In this document: piece after piece, positions 24,985 to 36,881 of the stretch
How the letters are laid out: each line of letters opens with the position of its first letter
Position numbering within the stretch: the first letter of the stretch is position 1
Source: Pisolithus tinctorius
Lineage: Eukaryota > Basidiomycota > Agaricomycetes > Boletales > Pisolithaceae
DNA: 64,000 nucleotides
Assembly: GCA_024663395.1 (NCBI GenBank)
Contig: JANFAH010000020.1
Coordinates: 1,054,001 to 1,118,000 of the forward strand
Direction of reading: 5' to 3'
Made by a program: the position numbers and the translations under genes
The notes under the pieces: model-generated
What the model was told of the DNA's origin: nothing
Database searches by the model: none
What the model saw: the letters and a program-made list of their open reading frames with translations, nothing else

Positions 24985-26400
24985 ATTATTCGGTCTACGA
25001 GAGCTCGCTAAGAACATGAAGCGATAAGACCATTCAGGGTATACTCCGTCCGTAGCTGCAGGTACGCCCGACTGTGTGCCACCACAACAGCAAGGGCACA
25101 GATGAATTTACACAGCAAGCTTTGTTGGTCCAAGGGAGTCTTATTGTCATCGTGTTGGAAGTCAGGCACGAGTCACATAGGATACTAGTGTGCACTACAA
25201 CTTGAGTGTCGACCTTTGGGCTAGCTGCGTGTAGAAATGACATCTCGTAGTACAGTGCAGTAGTCCTACCTGCTTTATGGTCATCACGTTGCTGTGTGGC
25301 CGATCCGAAATTAAGGTATCAACAACTGCAAGTCAAGAGATCCGCAAATCACAGACGGATTTCGCTTAGCCACAAATCATGCTGTCTTCGCCCAGGAAAC
25401 GTATGGGCGGCGTCATGAGCGATATGGTTCTCCGGCTGGAAGGGCTGATGGTAGCCACACTCGCGAACGAACCAAAGGTAAAGTCACATAACTCGCTGTC
25501 GGAAGGAGCATCCAAACAAATTTGTCAGACACGCACGCCTCGTAGCCAGGTGTGAACGGCACAACCTCATCGAGGCCTCTTTCTATAACTACCTCGAAGT
25601 ATGAGAGTGTATCTGATCCATCTTCCCCACTAGGGAACCGTCCTTCATAAAACCTGCGTTGCTCGCTCGTACGTATTATGGAGACGAGGTTGCATGGCCT
25701 CTGCAGAGTACTTTGGTGGTGAAAGCACCTCGAGAGACTCTTGGAGGGGGTCTTTGTGGAACCCTTCGTCATCAAGCGTTCAGAGACGGACTTGGGTGCA
25801 TTTAGAGTGCAGGTAGGATTCGGGAAAGGGAACTCACCTACGTGACATTCCAGCTGCACATAGCACGCAACTGCAGCTTGTTTGTCCAATCGAAACGCAC
25901 CATCCAGCGATCTTTTCCAACAAATGTGTGCAGGTAATGTCTCGCCTGCTTCTGGGCCCCAGCGCCATGACCTTTAATACCTATATGCACTCCGTTTCCA
26001 TTCAGTTTACTTTCTGCTCAGCTTAGGGATTGCCGGATAGATACGTACTGGAACGTGCCCGCGGAAGAGAGCACCAAACGTGAGCTTGACCTATTGGCTT
26101 GCTTGCAGCACAGCATTGAAAATGAAGTGCAGGACGAACGTAGCCGTGAACAAATCCAGCACGGGCGATAGCCATTACAGGTTGGAAGCTGAAACAATGC
26201 AAGCACGTCAGTGGAGTGTATCGCAGTTGGACTGTTAGCATGAAAGGCAAGCACTGTCTCCGCCGGGGATTCTGTGGGTCTGACCAAGTTGTTCCTGTGC
26301 AGCGTTTCCCTGAGCCCTTTGCTGGAGCAATTTGAGGTGGATGGTTCAAAACTCCTCGCACCTTGGCAAAAAGTTCAAGTGTCCCTGTCAGCATATGGAC
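24985..26400. repeat. diverged dispersed repeat, left copy
   Basis: By eye this aligns in the same orientation with 35505-36580. Shared anchors include GGTCTACGAGA, GGGCAC.GATGAATTTAC, CGTATTATGGAGAC.AGG, GCAACTGCA.CTTGTTTGTCCAAT and GAGCACCAAACGTGAG. Similarity is patchy, roughly three quarters or better at the anchors. A minus-strand frame at 25413-25889 (SIIRTSEQRRFYEGRFPSGE, then SDKFVWMLLPTASYVTLPLV) may be the remnant of the gene that was duplicated. I do not recognise it. Confidence 0.6.
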
Positions 26401-27456
26401 CTATGGTCAACAATTAGCCTAATGCCTGCACTTACCGCCTCCTTGTTGACGTCTACACATGACCACGCTTCGTGGTATCGTTGAGTATGTTGCTTCCAGC
26501 TACAGCAGCTACGGCGTTCGGAGAAGCTTGACTTCGTTCCGGACATTGGGCGTATTACTGCATCCTCAGCGCCAACCTTGCATTTCTGGTTCCCTTGTCG
26601 ATATCCCTGTGGCGCATTCCCCCTCATCCCTCTCCTCACACAGTACAACGCGGCACAACTGCCATGCTGTTCGTGAGTACTTAGGCAGTCCATCTTTATG
26701 TATGAAAAGGACTATCTTGATGTTAAGCGAACAATTCCGATGGTAGACAACCTGGAAAACCCCGCTAAATACTCCGTTTCCTCAGATCTAATTCTTCTGG
26801 TGCTGACACTGAGTTGTTACATCTTTTTGGGTGGAGAGGCAGATGTCAAATACGCCCCACACGAGAAGTATTGTCAGGCATCTCAAACGAAGCTTCGTTA
26901 TAAACCATAGTGCAACCCTCCATCGGCTTGTTCATAAGCAGGCGAACAACCCACACACATATATGCAACGTTGAGATCCGGGGGGCTTGCGGCACGATGG
27001 TTACCGATTTATCTATATTGGTGACTGGTTATGTATTAGGCGGTTGAACGCCAATTACGTAACGTGCTAATTATATGGAACCCTCTTGAATTCTTAACCT
27101 GATCTTTCTTGCTGACCGTGGAGAGGTTCCCGCGCGGCGTGTCCGCATGGTCGGTACAAGCTTGTTCCCTGCAGCTGCAATCATGGTATGACGCTTCTCT
27201 GGTTATGTAACTCGAGTCTTGCGTCGGTGGAGAATAGTCGGGCCTAAAACCCTCTTAAGTTCGTGATTGGACCTTTCTAATTGAGGTTGTGGGGTGTTTG
27301 TGCCATGTGCAGCATTCCCCTTCTCCCCCCTTTCACGTATCTGCGCATCTCCTTTAAAATGAAGTGCGCGTGGACATTGTCTGTCCCGGTGCGTATCTCC
27401 TTGACTTCCATCCCTTTCCATATCCTCACAGACGACTGTCTACATTCACCTCTAGA
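26401..27456. other. intergenic and promoter region of the transporter
   Basis: No gene is seen. The last 150 bases before the ATG are pyrimidine-rich (CCCCTTCTCCCCCCTTTC near 27,317), a usual basidiomycete core-promoter feature. Confidence 0.4.
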
Positions 27457-29928
27457 ATGGCCGGCTTGGAGCTGGACCGCGAGATTCCTGCTGCTTTAGC
27501 AGAGGTCGAACGCCATGAGAAAATTACCTACGACTATGATCTACAGAAGAAGGGTACAATATCAGATGAAACTGCCGATAAGGCTGATCCTATTCACGAG
27601 GGATTGGAGTTTCCAACCGAGGAACAACTCGTCACTCTTCGCAGAGTGTCAGACACCATACCGTGGACCGCTTACAGTTTGTTTATGCTCTTGTGCACGT
27701 ATCTGCGTTTCCTGACGTAGTCTGGTAGTGATCGCTGTCGTAGAGCTGGCTGAACGGTTTTCTGTGAGTATTTATTTTTTGTGACATTTGAAGTCGAACC
27801 CACTGAGGAATTTTTGCGCCATGCATAGTACTATGGTATGTATTCTTTGACTTTCCGTATCAGCTCTTCAACTTTCTTTTCCCGTGATAGGTTCAAGCGC
27901 GGTCTTCGTAAGTTTTTGCTCCTTTCTTGCCAAATGCTCAACACCGTCTCACTGAGCGTGGCAGGTCAACTTCATTCAACAACCACTTCCACCAAATTCA
28001 ACCACCGGTGCAGGCGGTTTGAATGGCCAATCTGGTGCTCTTGGAAGGGGTCAACAAATGTCCACGGGTCTCACGACCTTTTATCAATTCTGGTGTGTAA
28101 TCCTCAGTGGGTGCTCGCCTCACACTGCTCACAGCCAGATAATCTCACGACTGTACAGGTCGTATGTTACGCCTATCGCAGGTGCCTACATTGCGGACAC
28201 CTATTGGGGTCGTTACAAGACCATTTGCGTGAGCGTCGCAATTGCCATGCTCGGCCACGTTATCATGATTATCTCGGCCGTACCTGGTATCATCGGAGGC
28301 AATGCCTCTGTTGGTCTTTTTATCCTTTCTTTGATCATCACTGGGATGGGCGCCGGCGGGTTCAAGTCTAATATCTCCCCTCTGGTGGCGGAACAGTATC
28401 GCCGGACAAAGATGTTTATCTCAGTAACAAAAACAGGGGAACGCGTTATCGTGGACCCTAGCTTGACAACAGCCAGAATTTACATGGTAAGATGTGATGT
28501 CATTTGGTCTCTATGATGTAGAGCTCATGTTGCACCAGTATTTTTATCTCTTCATTAACATCGGCGCGCTCATTGGTCAGATAGGCATGGTATACGCGGA
28601 AAAGGTTAGCGTTATATGGTGTTTTTATCTTAACTTGACTGTTCAATCTTTCTGTCCAGCTCGTCGGGTATTGGCTGGCCTACACGCTTCCAACTGTTGT
28701 TTTCATTCTCTCCCCTTTGGTCTTGTGGTATGGACACGGCAAGTATCACACCTCACCACCAACGGGTTCAGTGCTCGCCACTGCGGTTCGTGTGTGGCGA
28801 TATGCTATGCGCGGACGATGGAGCTGGAATCCTATCAAGACCATTCGGAACCTCACCGCCGACGACTTCTGGGAGAGTGCCAAGCCAACCAAAGTAGTTG
28901 GTGAGAAACCGGCATGGATGAGGTTTGATGATAACTGGGTGGAAGAACTTCGGCGTGGGTTTAAAGCTTGTTCCGTGTTCCTATGGTTCCCAATCTATTG
29001 TGAGCTGCCAATTTCGATGCATGTTGGGTGATGATGCGAAGCGGAACTTGCAGGGTTGTCCTACAATCAATTGAATAACAATTTGACATCGCAAGCTGCC
29101 ACCATGAGCACGCATGGTCTACCTAACGACATTCTTTCCAACCTGGACCCTTTGGCTCTCATTATCTTCATTCCGCTGTGCGACTTGATCGTGAGTACCC
29201 TTCTTCCTTCCCTTGTTGTCTGTGGTTTATGGCGACCCTACCAGTTCTACCCGGCTCTCATCCGATGGAGAATCAACTTCAGGCCCTTGCAAAAGATTGC
29301 TTGGGGGTTCTATAGCGGTGCTGCGGCGATGGTATGGGCGGCCGTCGTCCAGCACTACATTTACAAGGTAATCCCTCCAGTTCCCGTGTGACGACATCTG
29401 ATGGGTACCTAATCATCAGACAAATCCATGCGGATACCACGCCGGTACATGTGTTGACAGCAACGGGAATCCGTTGGTGTCCCCCTTGAACGTGTGGATT
29501 CAGAGCGGATCGTGAGTACTTGAGTTTTCTCATTGCTTCTCTTTGCGGAAAATTCACCCATGCGTGTCTTCAGATATGTCTTGATTGCGTTCAGCGAGAT
29601 CTTTGCTTCGATCACGGGTCTGGAGTATGCGTTCACTAAGGCACCGAGGAACATGCGATCGCTCGTCATGTCCATGTTTCTCTTTACAAATGCTATCGCT
29701 GCTGCTATAGGCGAAGCCTTTGTTTGTGAGTGCTTTGTTGCGCGTTGCTATGTGGGCGTATACTGACCACTGGTGGTAGCCCTCTCGACTGACCCGCTGC
29801 TCGTCTGGAACTACGGTTCTGTCGCTGTTATATGTGGCGTTTCTGGTATCATTTTCTGGATCCTCGTGAGGAAGTTGAATTCTCAGGAAGATAAATTGAA
29901 CAACATGGCTGAAGGACGGTTTGACTGA
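27457..29928 (+). CDS. PTR2: proton-coupled oligopeptide transporter (PTR2/POT family)
   Basis: A plasma-membrane proton symporter for di- and tripeptides. Exons start 27457-27680, 27721-27763, 27829-27835 (7 nt), 27891-27907 (17 nt), 27965-28092 and 28159-28496; further exons continue to TGA 29928. The soluble N-terminus MAGLELDREIPAALAEVERH is followed by helix 1 with the ExxER proton-coupling motif (VELAERFS then YYG). The PTR2 signature GAYIADTYWGRYKTICVSVA is next, and GMGAGGFKSNISPLVAEQ is the second signature region. Later segments are YFYLFINIGALIGQIGMVYA, LSYNQLNNNLTSQAATMSTH and EIFASITGLEYAFTKAP, matching the family in order. All splices keep frame and no stop or shift is seen, so the gene looks intact and of normal length (about 600 residues). 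It is flanked by copies of a dispersed repeat. Confidence 0.92.
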
Positions 29929-31362
29929 TGATGTGGTCACTGAAATTTGAGGCGATAAGGACAATTACTGCTGTTAAATATAACTATCACTATTTACAAG
30001 TGTAACGGGTAACCAACGATATATGAACCACCGATGCATCATCGATCATTCCCACTCCTGAATTATGCAAAGCTTTTGGGCATTTGCGGTAAGATGCCTG
30101 AAAAGTAATAGTACGGTCAGTCCATCTGAGAGGTACTGTACATACAAGGACATATGAGCGGCAAAGTTCAGAATTGCAGATATGCAAGTCAGCAGCTGGA
30201 GTGCGAAGTCTATCAGACTGTTGAGCTTGAACATGTAATGTGATTTTGCATTCATCCCATGAAAAAAAAAAGACGGAAGAAAGGAATCCCAGACTTGCCT
30301 TCTGAACCGGAGCTTCTTCCTTGCCTCCGGTGTGCTCATACGGAAGCGAGTTCCCTATGCAATTGAGACTCCGACAGACGCCTGGTTACGTTTTGCACAT
30401 TTCCTGTAATACTAGTAGTAACGTTGTCTGTTCTTTTTTGTTGTCATCTATCCACTCAAAATCTGATTTCGACGACGACTGGCCCGACGCCAAAGAGGAT
30501 ACTTCTGGTGGGAAACGTGCAAGCCCATTGATCCTCAGACCTCTCTAGCACCCTCGGACGGGTTCAGATTCTCGAAGCGAAACGCTCTCGGACCACCACA
30601 ACCTTGACGCTCAGAGGTTTGACATATCCAGCATCGCCGAGATCCTCGATCCTCGATCATCAACGATTCTTGGTCGGAGCCTGCCGTTGACAACTTGGTA
30701 ACTGATAGTTATATCCACGCTGTGATGATCGAGGATAAACTTCGGACATCGACGACCTACACATGGTTCATCCTCACAAATCCGATCTTGTCCTAGGTAG
30801 CCTCTGAAAACCATGCATAAGCATGCCGCGCTGTGGTGCGATGCAAAAGGTAAGAGATGGAAATAGAGTGACTGAAAAGCAATAGACCAAATGACGGGGG
30901 GAGGTAGCGGGATAGATATTACTTCCGCACTTTAAGTCATGATAACCTAACCCTAACTAGACGAAGACACCCATTACTTTGAGGCACCAGCTAGTGAATA
31001 CGTGTTGACTACACACTCCTCATAACATCACGATCGTCGTCGATGGGGTGAATTTATTCAGACAATATACCTGCCAAAATCCATGTCTACTAAACCGCTG
31101 ATGTGGATGGAATTTGAGAGCTTGTCCTCGGAGTGGTACCTTGGGAGCCGTTGCTGATGGTGCCTCTCGGAATGGATGTACCTGACCACTTGGCTTGTTC
31201 TGCAGCTCGAGCATCAAGTAGCAGTTGATGTTTCGATGTACCCGCCCCTGCATCAAACATGATCCTAGAACATTGTACATTCAGTGATTTGCATCGACGC
31301 TATATGCCAAATGATGTCGCCTACCGTTGCAGGTGAGCTTGACCGTCAGCTGAGTCAGTTAA
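29929..31362. other. intergenic, no confident gene
   Basis: Two minus-strand open frames are noted only. At 30046-30339, MSTPEARKKLRFRRQ is followed by hydrophobic LNSLIDFALQLLTCISAILN. At about 31080-31261, MFDAGAGTSKHQLLLDARAA leads into a Ser/Thr-rich tail and could be a last exon of the gene to the right. Nothing else is seen. Confidence 0.35.
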
Positions 31363-33125
31363 TGAACGTATAGCCAAGTAAATTTCCCGTAATCCCTGCT
31401 GACGGCGATGACGTTGCTACGTTCTAGCGTGTGATGCCACTTACTTCCATGTTTCCTTCCCTCCGAATGTAATTCACAACCTGAACCATGTCAAGTGGCG
31501 TATATGAAAATAGAAATGGGAGAGATGGCTTGCCTGTGGTAATAGTTGGTCCACTTCTGCGCAGATCCCACACCAACAGAACCACAGGATCTATTGATTA
31601 AAGGACCATCAGTATCGAAAGGTAGCAAGTTGATGCTTTCCTTGCCTTTCCCGTGATATCCTCCTCTAACGCTCGTTGTTCGTCGTCGTCCCTTACTTCA
31701 TCAAGTCTTGCTTGAAGTACATCTATCTCTTGTACCAAGGACGGAGTGTCGAGCTGCCTACATATAGCGTTCAGGGCATGGACTGCTGAATGTTAATAGG
31801 TATGGTACCGACCTGTCATACTCAATGCGGCTCTCTGGGTCTGGTTGTCTGGAACCGGGAGGCATTAAATGATGGAAAAATGAAGCATCGGAAAAGGTGG
31901 TATCTATGTGATTGAGTAGCTTGTTATGGTTAGGATTAGCACCAACCCTTTCACGCTGGTAGTAACACTTACACAGGCACTCAGAGTTTGCGATATGGAC
32001 TCCAACTCGCGCTCCACTTTCTGCTTTTCATCAGCATACCGAGGCGGGGCGTCATCCTCTGCACAAAAAATTTGGCACCGCTCACGCAAGAGAGGTAACA
32101 CAACTTCAAGGCGCGGGTCCTGCGCGACACGGGATTGCCGGCGGCCCATAAATAAGGATGCTAGTAAGCCATGCTCTAAAGCGGCAGTGTAAGTTTATGG
32201 GCGAAAATACCCAGTGTGACGGGCCAACCTTCCGCAGTAGTTGTCATCATCCCGGAGAGCCCTTCGAAGAATGTTATTTTTCCGACCTACATTCAATGGT
32301 GGGTATGAGCGGGATGAGGTAATGAAAAGATGAGTACGCACGTAATTTCTCAGAGGCTGCAGACCAAACATGTCTGAGAAGAATTTGATCGCTCTATCTT
32401 TCTTCTGTCTACTCTGTTGCTATCGTAAGTAAATGTTTGCATGTTTCACATAGTTCCCAAACGTACCGCAGACCTATGACGGGCTCCAGGACCTGTAGAC
32501 TGATGCTGAACGCAGTGTGATCAACACAGACAAACCCCAAGCATAATAAGAGAAGGTACCATATGCATGAGGGCGTAAAAGTGCTCCCTACATCCCGACA
32601 CACGGTATCAGTAACAGTAGTAACAGTACATACCAATCCCATGGACTTACCGAATGCTTTGGAATTGTCTCCTTCTGTGTATAAAAGGCGGTTCTCTTTG
32701 CCAAACTTGCGGGCTTGCGACAGTACATAGTGGAGTCAAAATCCGTGGCTCTGTGGAGTAAATCCCGCTGTCTAAGGCTGAACCTGATAATCGAAGTTAA
32801 AAAGTGAGCAGGGTACGATCGCCGCGGAAGTCTCACTGGCCCTAAAACCATTCCTGTCAACTCGATAGAACCCGTTACATTGTATGACTGTTATGACCAA
32901 GTGTTTGCCTGCAGCACGGGTAGACAACGCTTTCAGCAACAGCACAAAACGTTCGTTGATGGGAAGCGAGAGGCCTTTTGATTCATGCAGCGCCAGGTGT
33001 GCGCCCTCGTCATGGTGTGCCACAGCACGATCGTCCAGACTACTCATTGGCCCCCAATAGCTAAATACGTGGGAGACCACGGGGATATAGGCTGAGTCCT
33101 TGGGATCGATGTCAAGGAGCCTCAT
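31363..33125 (-). CDS. uncharacterised multi-exon gene with coiled-coil segments
   Basis: The first exon starts MRLLDIDPKDSAYIPVVSHV at 33125 and continues HESKGLSLPINERFVLLLKA. A later exon (about 32,790-32,650) reads SLRQRDLLHRATDFDSTMYC then RKPASLAKRTAFYTQKETIP. Another (about 32,150-31,980) gives RLEVVLPLLRERCQIFCAED and EKQKVERELESISQTLSACV. A further one (about 31,770-31,650) gives LVQEIDVLQARLDEVRDDDE. The likely end is GKFTWLYVH-stop near 31,363. The second half is coiled-coil-like. No domain is recognised. It sits head-to-tail downstream of the HET gene on the same strand and begins with the same residues MRLLD, but no HET domain follows. Exon joins are inferred by eye and several are uncertain. 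Confidence 0.4.
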
Positions 33126-33318
33126 ATCATCAAATATATTTCCGGCGTGCTCGAAGTTACCATTGACATAGTCACCATAATCACCCAGCTATTTATATCA
33201 GGCTCGGAACGAGGATGTGTACGCATGGCAATACGCACCGAAATCCGTTGACCAGAACACTCGTTAAGCAGGGCAAGCCATCCGTCCAGATACAAGCGAT
33301 AAGAATGGCGAACCAAGT

Positions 33319-35244
33319 TCATAGGCCCCGGCATATCAAGGCCACTCCGATCGTTCTATGGTAATGCAAATAGTTAGGACGGCATTCCGTGAGGGAGACA
33401 GTACCAACAGTTGTAGTTGTCCATCCGCGTGGCCCGTCACAGCAACCAGGGCATTGGTGGACATCAACCGTAACCTTGAAATTGTCTATCTCCCATCTAC
33501 CCCAGACTACCCTCACAGCCCAAATTGATCGAGGAAGGTGCGCGTGCTTGATGAAGTGGTCATTACGGCGCTCATCGCTGTGATCTTGCTTGGGCATACT
33601 CCGAGCATGTTCTGCACGAGTATTCCACATTCGATCATATGCTCTCTTGCCAAAGCTTGACCATAATGTCTGGTTTCCCTCCCGAGTTGCAGGGCGATCA
33701 TCATAGACGATGTGCACCCATCCTCGACCGAGGTAGTATCCGAGGCCAACTGCAAAGCGACACCCATGACTATCGTTGGCATAGACTACGACGATGAGAT
33801 CGTCTGTGAGGGATGAGAGTGAGACAGCATCGCCTCTAAACTCGCGCGGGTAGGTACCGCAGCAGGTGAATTCATGGTATGAGGCATGCTTGTCATCTAG
33901 TTCAAACTCGCGGCGCGTCTCGTTGGCGTCTTGATGATGAGTGAGATGGAGTGTCTGGAATTCTGGATACACCGCGGCCCGCGAAGCACTGCGGACATCA
34001 CCGCGAGTCGTGGGAATGTCCGTAGTGCTTCCGATCGCGGTCCTGTCAAACCTGAGTCCAGAGGATACCAAATCGATGGTGGCCAGACCCAAATCATTGC
34101 TACATGCCAATATGGCTGTGAGATGAGACGGAGAGTCGCGAGAGGGGACGACGGGCAAGTATACTTGGATACCGGCATTGCTAATAAAAAATGTACGAAA
34201 CTGCTGGGAGTGCGCCGCATCACGCAACGCAGCCTCCGCGAGTTCGAGTTTCCGTCGGTTGTGCCCCTCTGCTCCTTTGGGGACGCGCTGTGGGCCTCCG
34301 AGATCCTTTTTGATGTACTCCGTGCGTAGTTTACCGACAAATTGGTCGGGTTCCACCTTCCTGATATCGCCACAGAGCCGGAAGTCGCTTGGATCCTCTG
34401 CCAGAACACTGCCCGACCTTGGTTTCGGTGGATTCCATGCAAATATGCTTTGGTCGCTGGATTCCCGGATGATTTCCAGTTGTAGACGTCGAAAGGCCTT
34501 TTTACCCTCTCCATATAACATGGGCATGTTCACACCGAACAACCCCATCAATGAGTATGCCCGATCTTCCACGCGTGTCGTCTTCCGGTCGGCTGCCCAG
34601 GACATGATTTGCGCCACACTAAGACGCTTTGCACCCAGGCCACCCCTCAAAACTTCATATGGAATTCCTGTGATTTCCTTCAACACAGGTGCCAGGCGTC
34701 GTTTGTTGCCAATAGGGACCCAGTCCTTGTTGAAGAATTCGACTTTCTTTGGTGCGATGAGCTCCTGCAGTGTCCATCCTCGCATGAACCACTCTGGCCA
34801 ACCGTCGGATTTGTCAAACTTGTGGCGGTCTCGCTCGCTAGGGACGCCTGGTTTGTCAACGTCGTTCAGGTACGCATAGCACACCTGGGCATTTTGGTAC
34901 CACCGATACATCGAATTGATGGCTTCCGAAAGTTCTGAACTACTCCTCTTGTCGATGCAGCAGGTATCGATCCACATCCACTTGTAGCCGTCCTTCAGAG
35001 CTTGTTCACAGCTCCTGGTGATCTTTTGGTAACCATCGCGTTGCCTTACTTCATCTCTCCTTCGCTCCTCCATCTTCGTGAGCCCAATCATCTCTTCGTA
35101 CCTGACCTCGACTCCCCAACGATGTGACAGTATGGCATAACTTGTGGTCTCGTCATCGAGCTCCTTGAGGACTTCACGGTCGGGAACCGTCTGTTGGATA
35201 TCCTTTTCGCGGTCGAGAACAGCTTTTACGTCTAGTAACCTCAT
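33319..35244 (-). CDS. HET-domain protein (heterokaryon incompatibility)
   Basis: A long open exon starts MRLLDVKAVLDREKDIQQTV. The HET domain occupies roughly residues 33-190: TSYAILSHRWGVEVRYEEM, YKWMWIDTCCIDKRSSSELS, SMYRWYQNAQVCYAYLNDV, WPEWFMRGWTLQELIAPKKV. It is followed by the usual Agaricomycete extension RVEDRAYSLMGLFGVNMPML and YGEGKKAFRRLQLEIIRESS. The C-terminal part has a CPGCC Cys cluster in a non-catalytic region. Such proteins trigger or regulate cell death on non-self recognition between hyphae; that role here is inferred from the family. Reading straight through ends at 33319. A consensus acceptor at about 33,354 (after CTAAC) would instead join an exon reading GPMNLVRHSYRLYLDGWLAL down to about 33,230. 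Intact. Confidence 0.85.
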   Translation of the reverse strand: MRLLDVKAVLDREKDIQQTVPDREVLKELDDETTSYAILSHRWGVEVRYEEMIGLTKMEERRRDEVRQRDGYQKITRSCEQALKDGYKWMWIDTCCIDKRSSSELSEAINSMYRWYQNAQVCYAYLNDVDKPGVPSERDRHKFDKSDGWPEWFMRGWTLQELIAPKKVEFFNKDWVPIGNKRRLAPVLKEITGIPYEVLRGGLGAKRLSVAQIMSWAADRKTTRVEDRAYSLMGLFGVNMPMLYGEGKKAFRRLQLEIIRESSDQSIFAWNPPKPRSGSVLAEDPSDFRLCGDIRKVEPDQFVGKLRTEYIKKDLGGPQRVPKGAEGHNRRKLELAEAALRDAAHSQQFRTFFISNAGIQVYLPVVPSRDSPSHLTAILACSNDLGLATIDLVSSGLRFDRTAIGSTTDIPTTRGDVRSASRAAVYPEFQTLHLTHHQDANETRREFELDDKHASYHEFTCCGTYPREFRGDAVSLSSLTDDLIVVVYANDSHGCRFAVGLGYYLGRGWVHIVYDDRPATREGNQTLWSSFGKRAYDRMWNTRAEHARSMPKQDHSDERRNDHFIKHAHLPRSIWAVRVVWGRWEIDNFKVTVDVHQCPGCCDGPRGWTTTTVGTVSLTECRPNYLHYHRTIGVALICRGL

Positions 35245-35504
35245 CTTCCAATCAAGTCAATGCAAGGTTCAACATGTCAGCAAAGAATCACACGCACTCT
35301 ATTAGGTGTCCGAGCCTACAGAGTATTCTTTTATGTGGTAAGTTTCAAGTGCAGGACGAAAGGCAAACGCAAGACTGATGCTGGTTGCTGGTCACAGGTC
35401 TTAAGGGAGGGACACAAGTGTGGACGTGAGTGCAAGCTGCTGCGTTATATATTCGGCAGCCGCGCGCAAGGGGTATTTCGCGTTCGACGCGGACACCAGT
35501 TCTT

Positions 35505-36580
35505 GTTCGCGATACGGTCTACGAGATCTTACCAAGATTACGAGGCAGCGGGATCTTCAAAGGTCTCCGTTTAGTACATTTCAGCCATTCACTCCGCAGT
35601 TGCGGTTACGGACCTGTAGTGGCGTCTCCGCTGATCCAACCGTCTGCCACCATACCAGCACGGGCACCGATGAATTTACGCGGGCAATAGCTGAACCGCT
35701 GTCGGAAACTTCAAAACAATGATGTTGAACGCTCTCACCTTGTAGCCGGTGTGAGTGATGCGACTTCATCGCGGCCTCTTCAATGCCAACCTCTAACCAA
35801 CTCGAGGTGTGGTCGCAGCGTATCTGGTCCATCCTCCCCTGCTGGCGAGCCGTCCTTTACATGACCTGGGTTTCTCGCTTACGTGTATTATGGAGACCAG
35901 GCTGCGAGGCCTCCCAGAGCACTTCAGTGCCGGAAGCGCGTCAGGAGACCTCCTTGAAGGAGTCGTCGTTAGTCCGCGCTCCATTCTTCGTGACATTTCA
36001 TGCTAGACCGATCTGAAATTCATGGATAGGGGAAATGAGATGCAAGGACTCATCTACGTGCACAGAGTGCGCAACTGCACCTTGTTTGTCCAATTAGGGC
36101 ATACCGTCGAGCTATTACGTCCCACCTGCTTCAACAATATGGTTTTCATTCCCCATATGCCCGCCCTTCTGTTCTATTTAAGGAGGGCCATGTACAGGAT
36201 ATGTACGTACAGGAAAGTGCCCGTGAGCCTGGGGAACGGAGCACCAAACGTGAGGTCGACGTATTGGCATGACTGGAAATGAGGTGCGTACACGGCAAAT
36301 GAGCGCTCCGAACAGACCCAAAACGGGCGGAGAGGACGAACTTAAAAGTTTGTGAGATGTTTATGACGATGTAATATCCTCTTATATGTGGACGCTGATC
36401 AGGGGAAGTTGGCCGTGGCACATAGAGGCCAAAATGGGCATAATAAGCACGCACCGCGATTTCTACCATGACTCTGTCCAAGTTGCTTCTGGCGTTGCGC
36501 CGAGCCTTTGCTGTGAGGGGTGGTTCAGTTGACACATTGGCACAGAATTGCCCAAAGTTGTTAGCTATCAGCACCCTTCG
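35505..36580. repeat. diverged dispersed repeat, right copy
   Basis: Direct-orientation partner of 24985-26400 (anchors are listed there). The two copies flank the transporter-HET segment. Many differences are transitions, and this copy is shorter. Open frames here are short and broken, so if the repeat once carried a gene it is decayed in this copy. Confidence 0.6.
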
Positions 36581-36881
36581 GCGCTGGCATCTATTCCTGG
36601 ATCACGATTCGTGATTTCATGCATGGGTACACGTCAAAGGGACGGCGACCTTTGTAACAGGGCGGAGACAGACTCGATGTACAATCTTATATTATATGGA
36701 GCAAGCATGTTCTACAGAGGTTGAAACCAAGAAGGGGTGATCAATCTTCAAGCTAGCGACGTTCTGGACGTGAACGTTGGTCTCGTATTGGTAAAGAGCG
36801 TCCGCGAGTGTATGGTATATAGTCGAAAACGGCTTCAAGCCGCGTTTGGAACTGTGGGGAACAAAGTTACTTTCTGGTCTT

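Noticed and set aside
33931..34938. Plus-strand open frames of up to 233 codons across the HET gene
   Set aside because: They are antisense shadows of the HET coding exon: no start context, domain or splicing supports them, and the minus strand carries all HET motifs.
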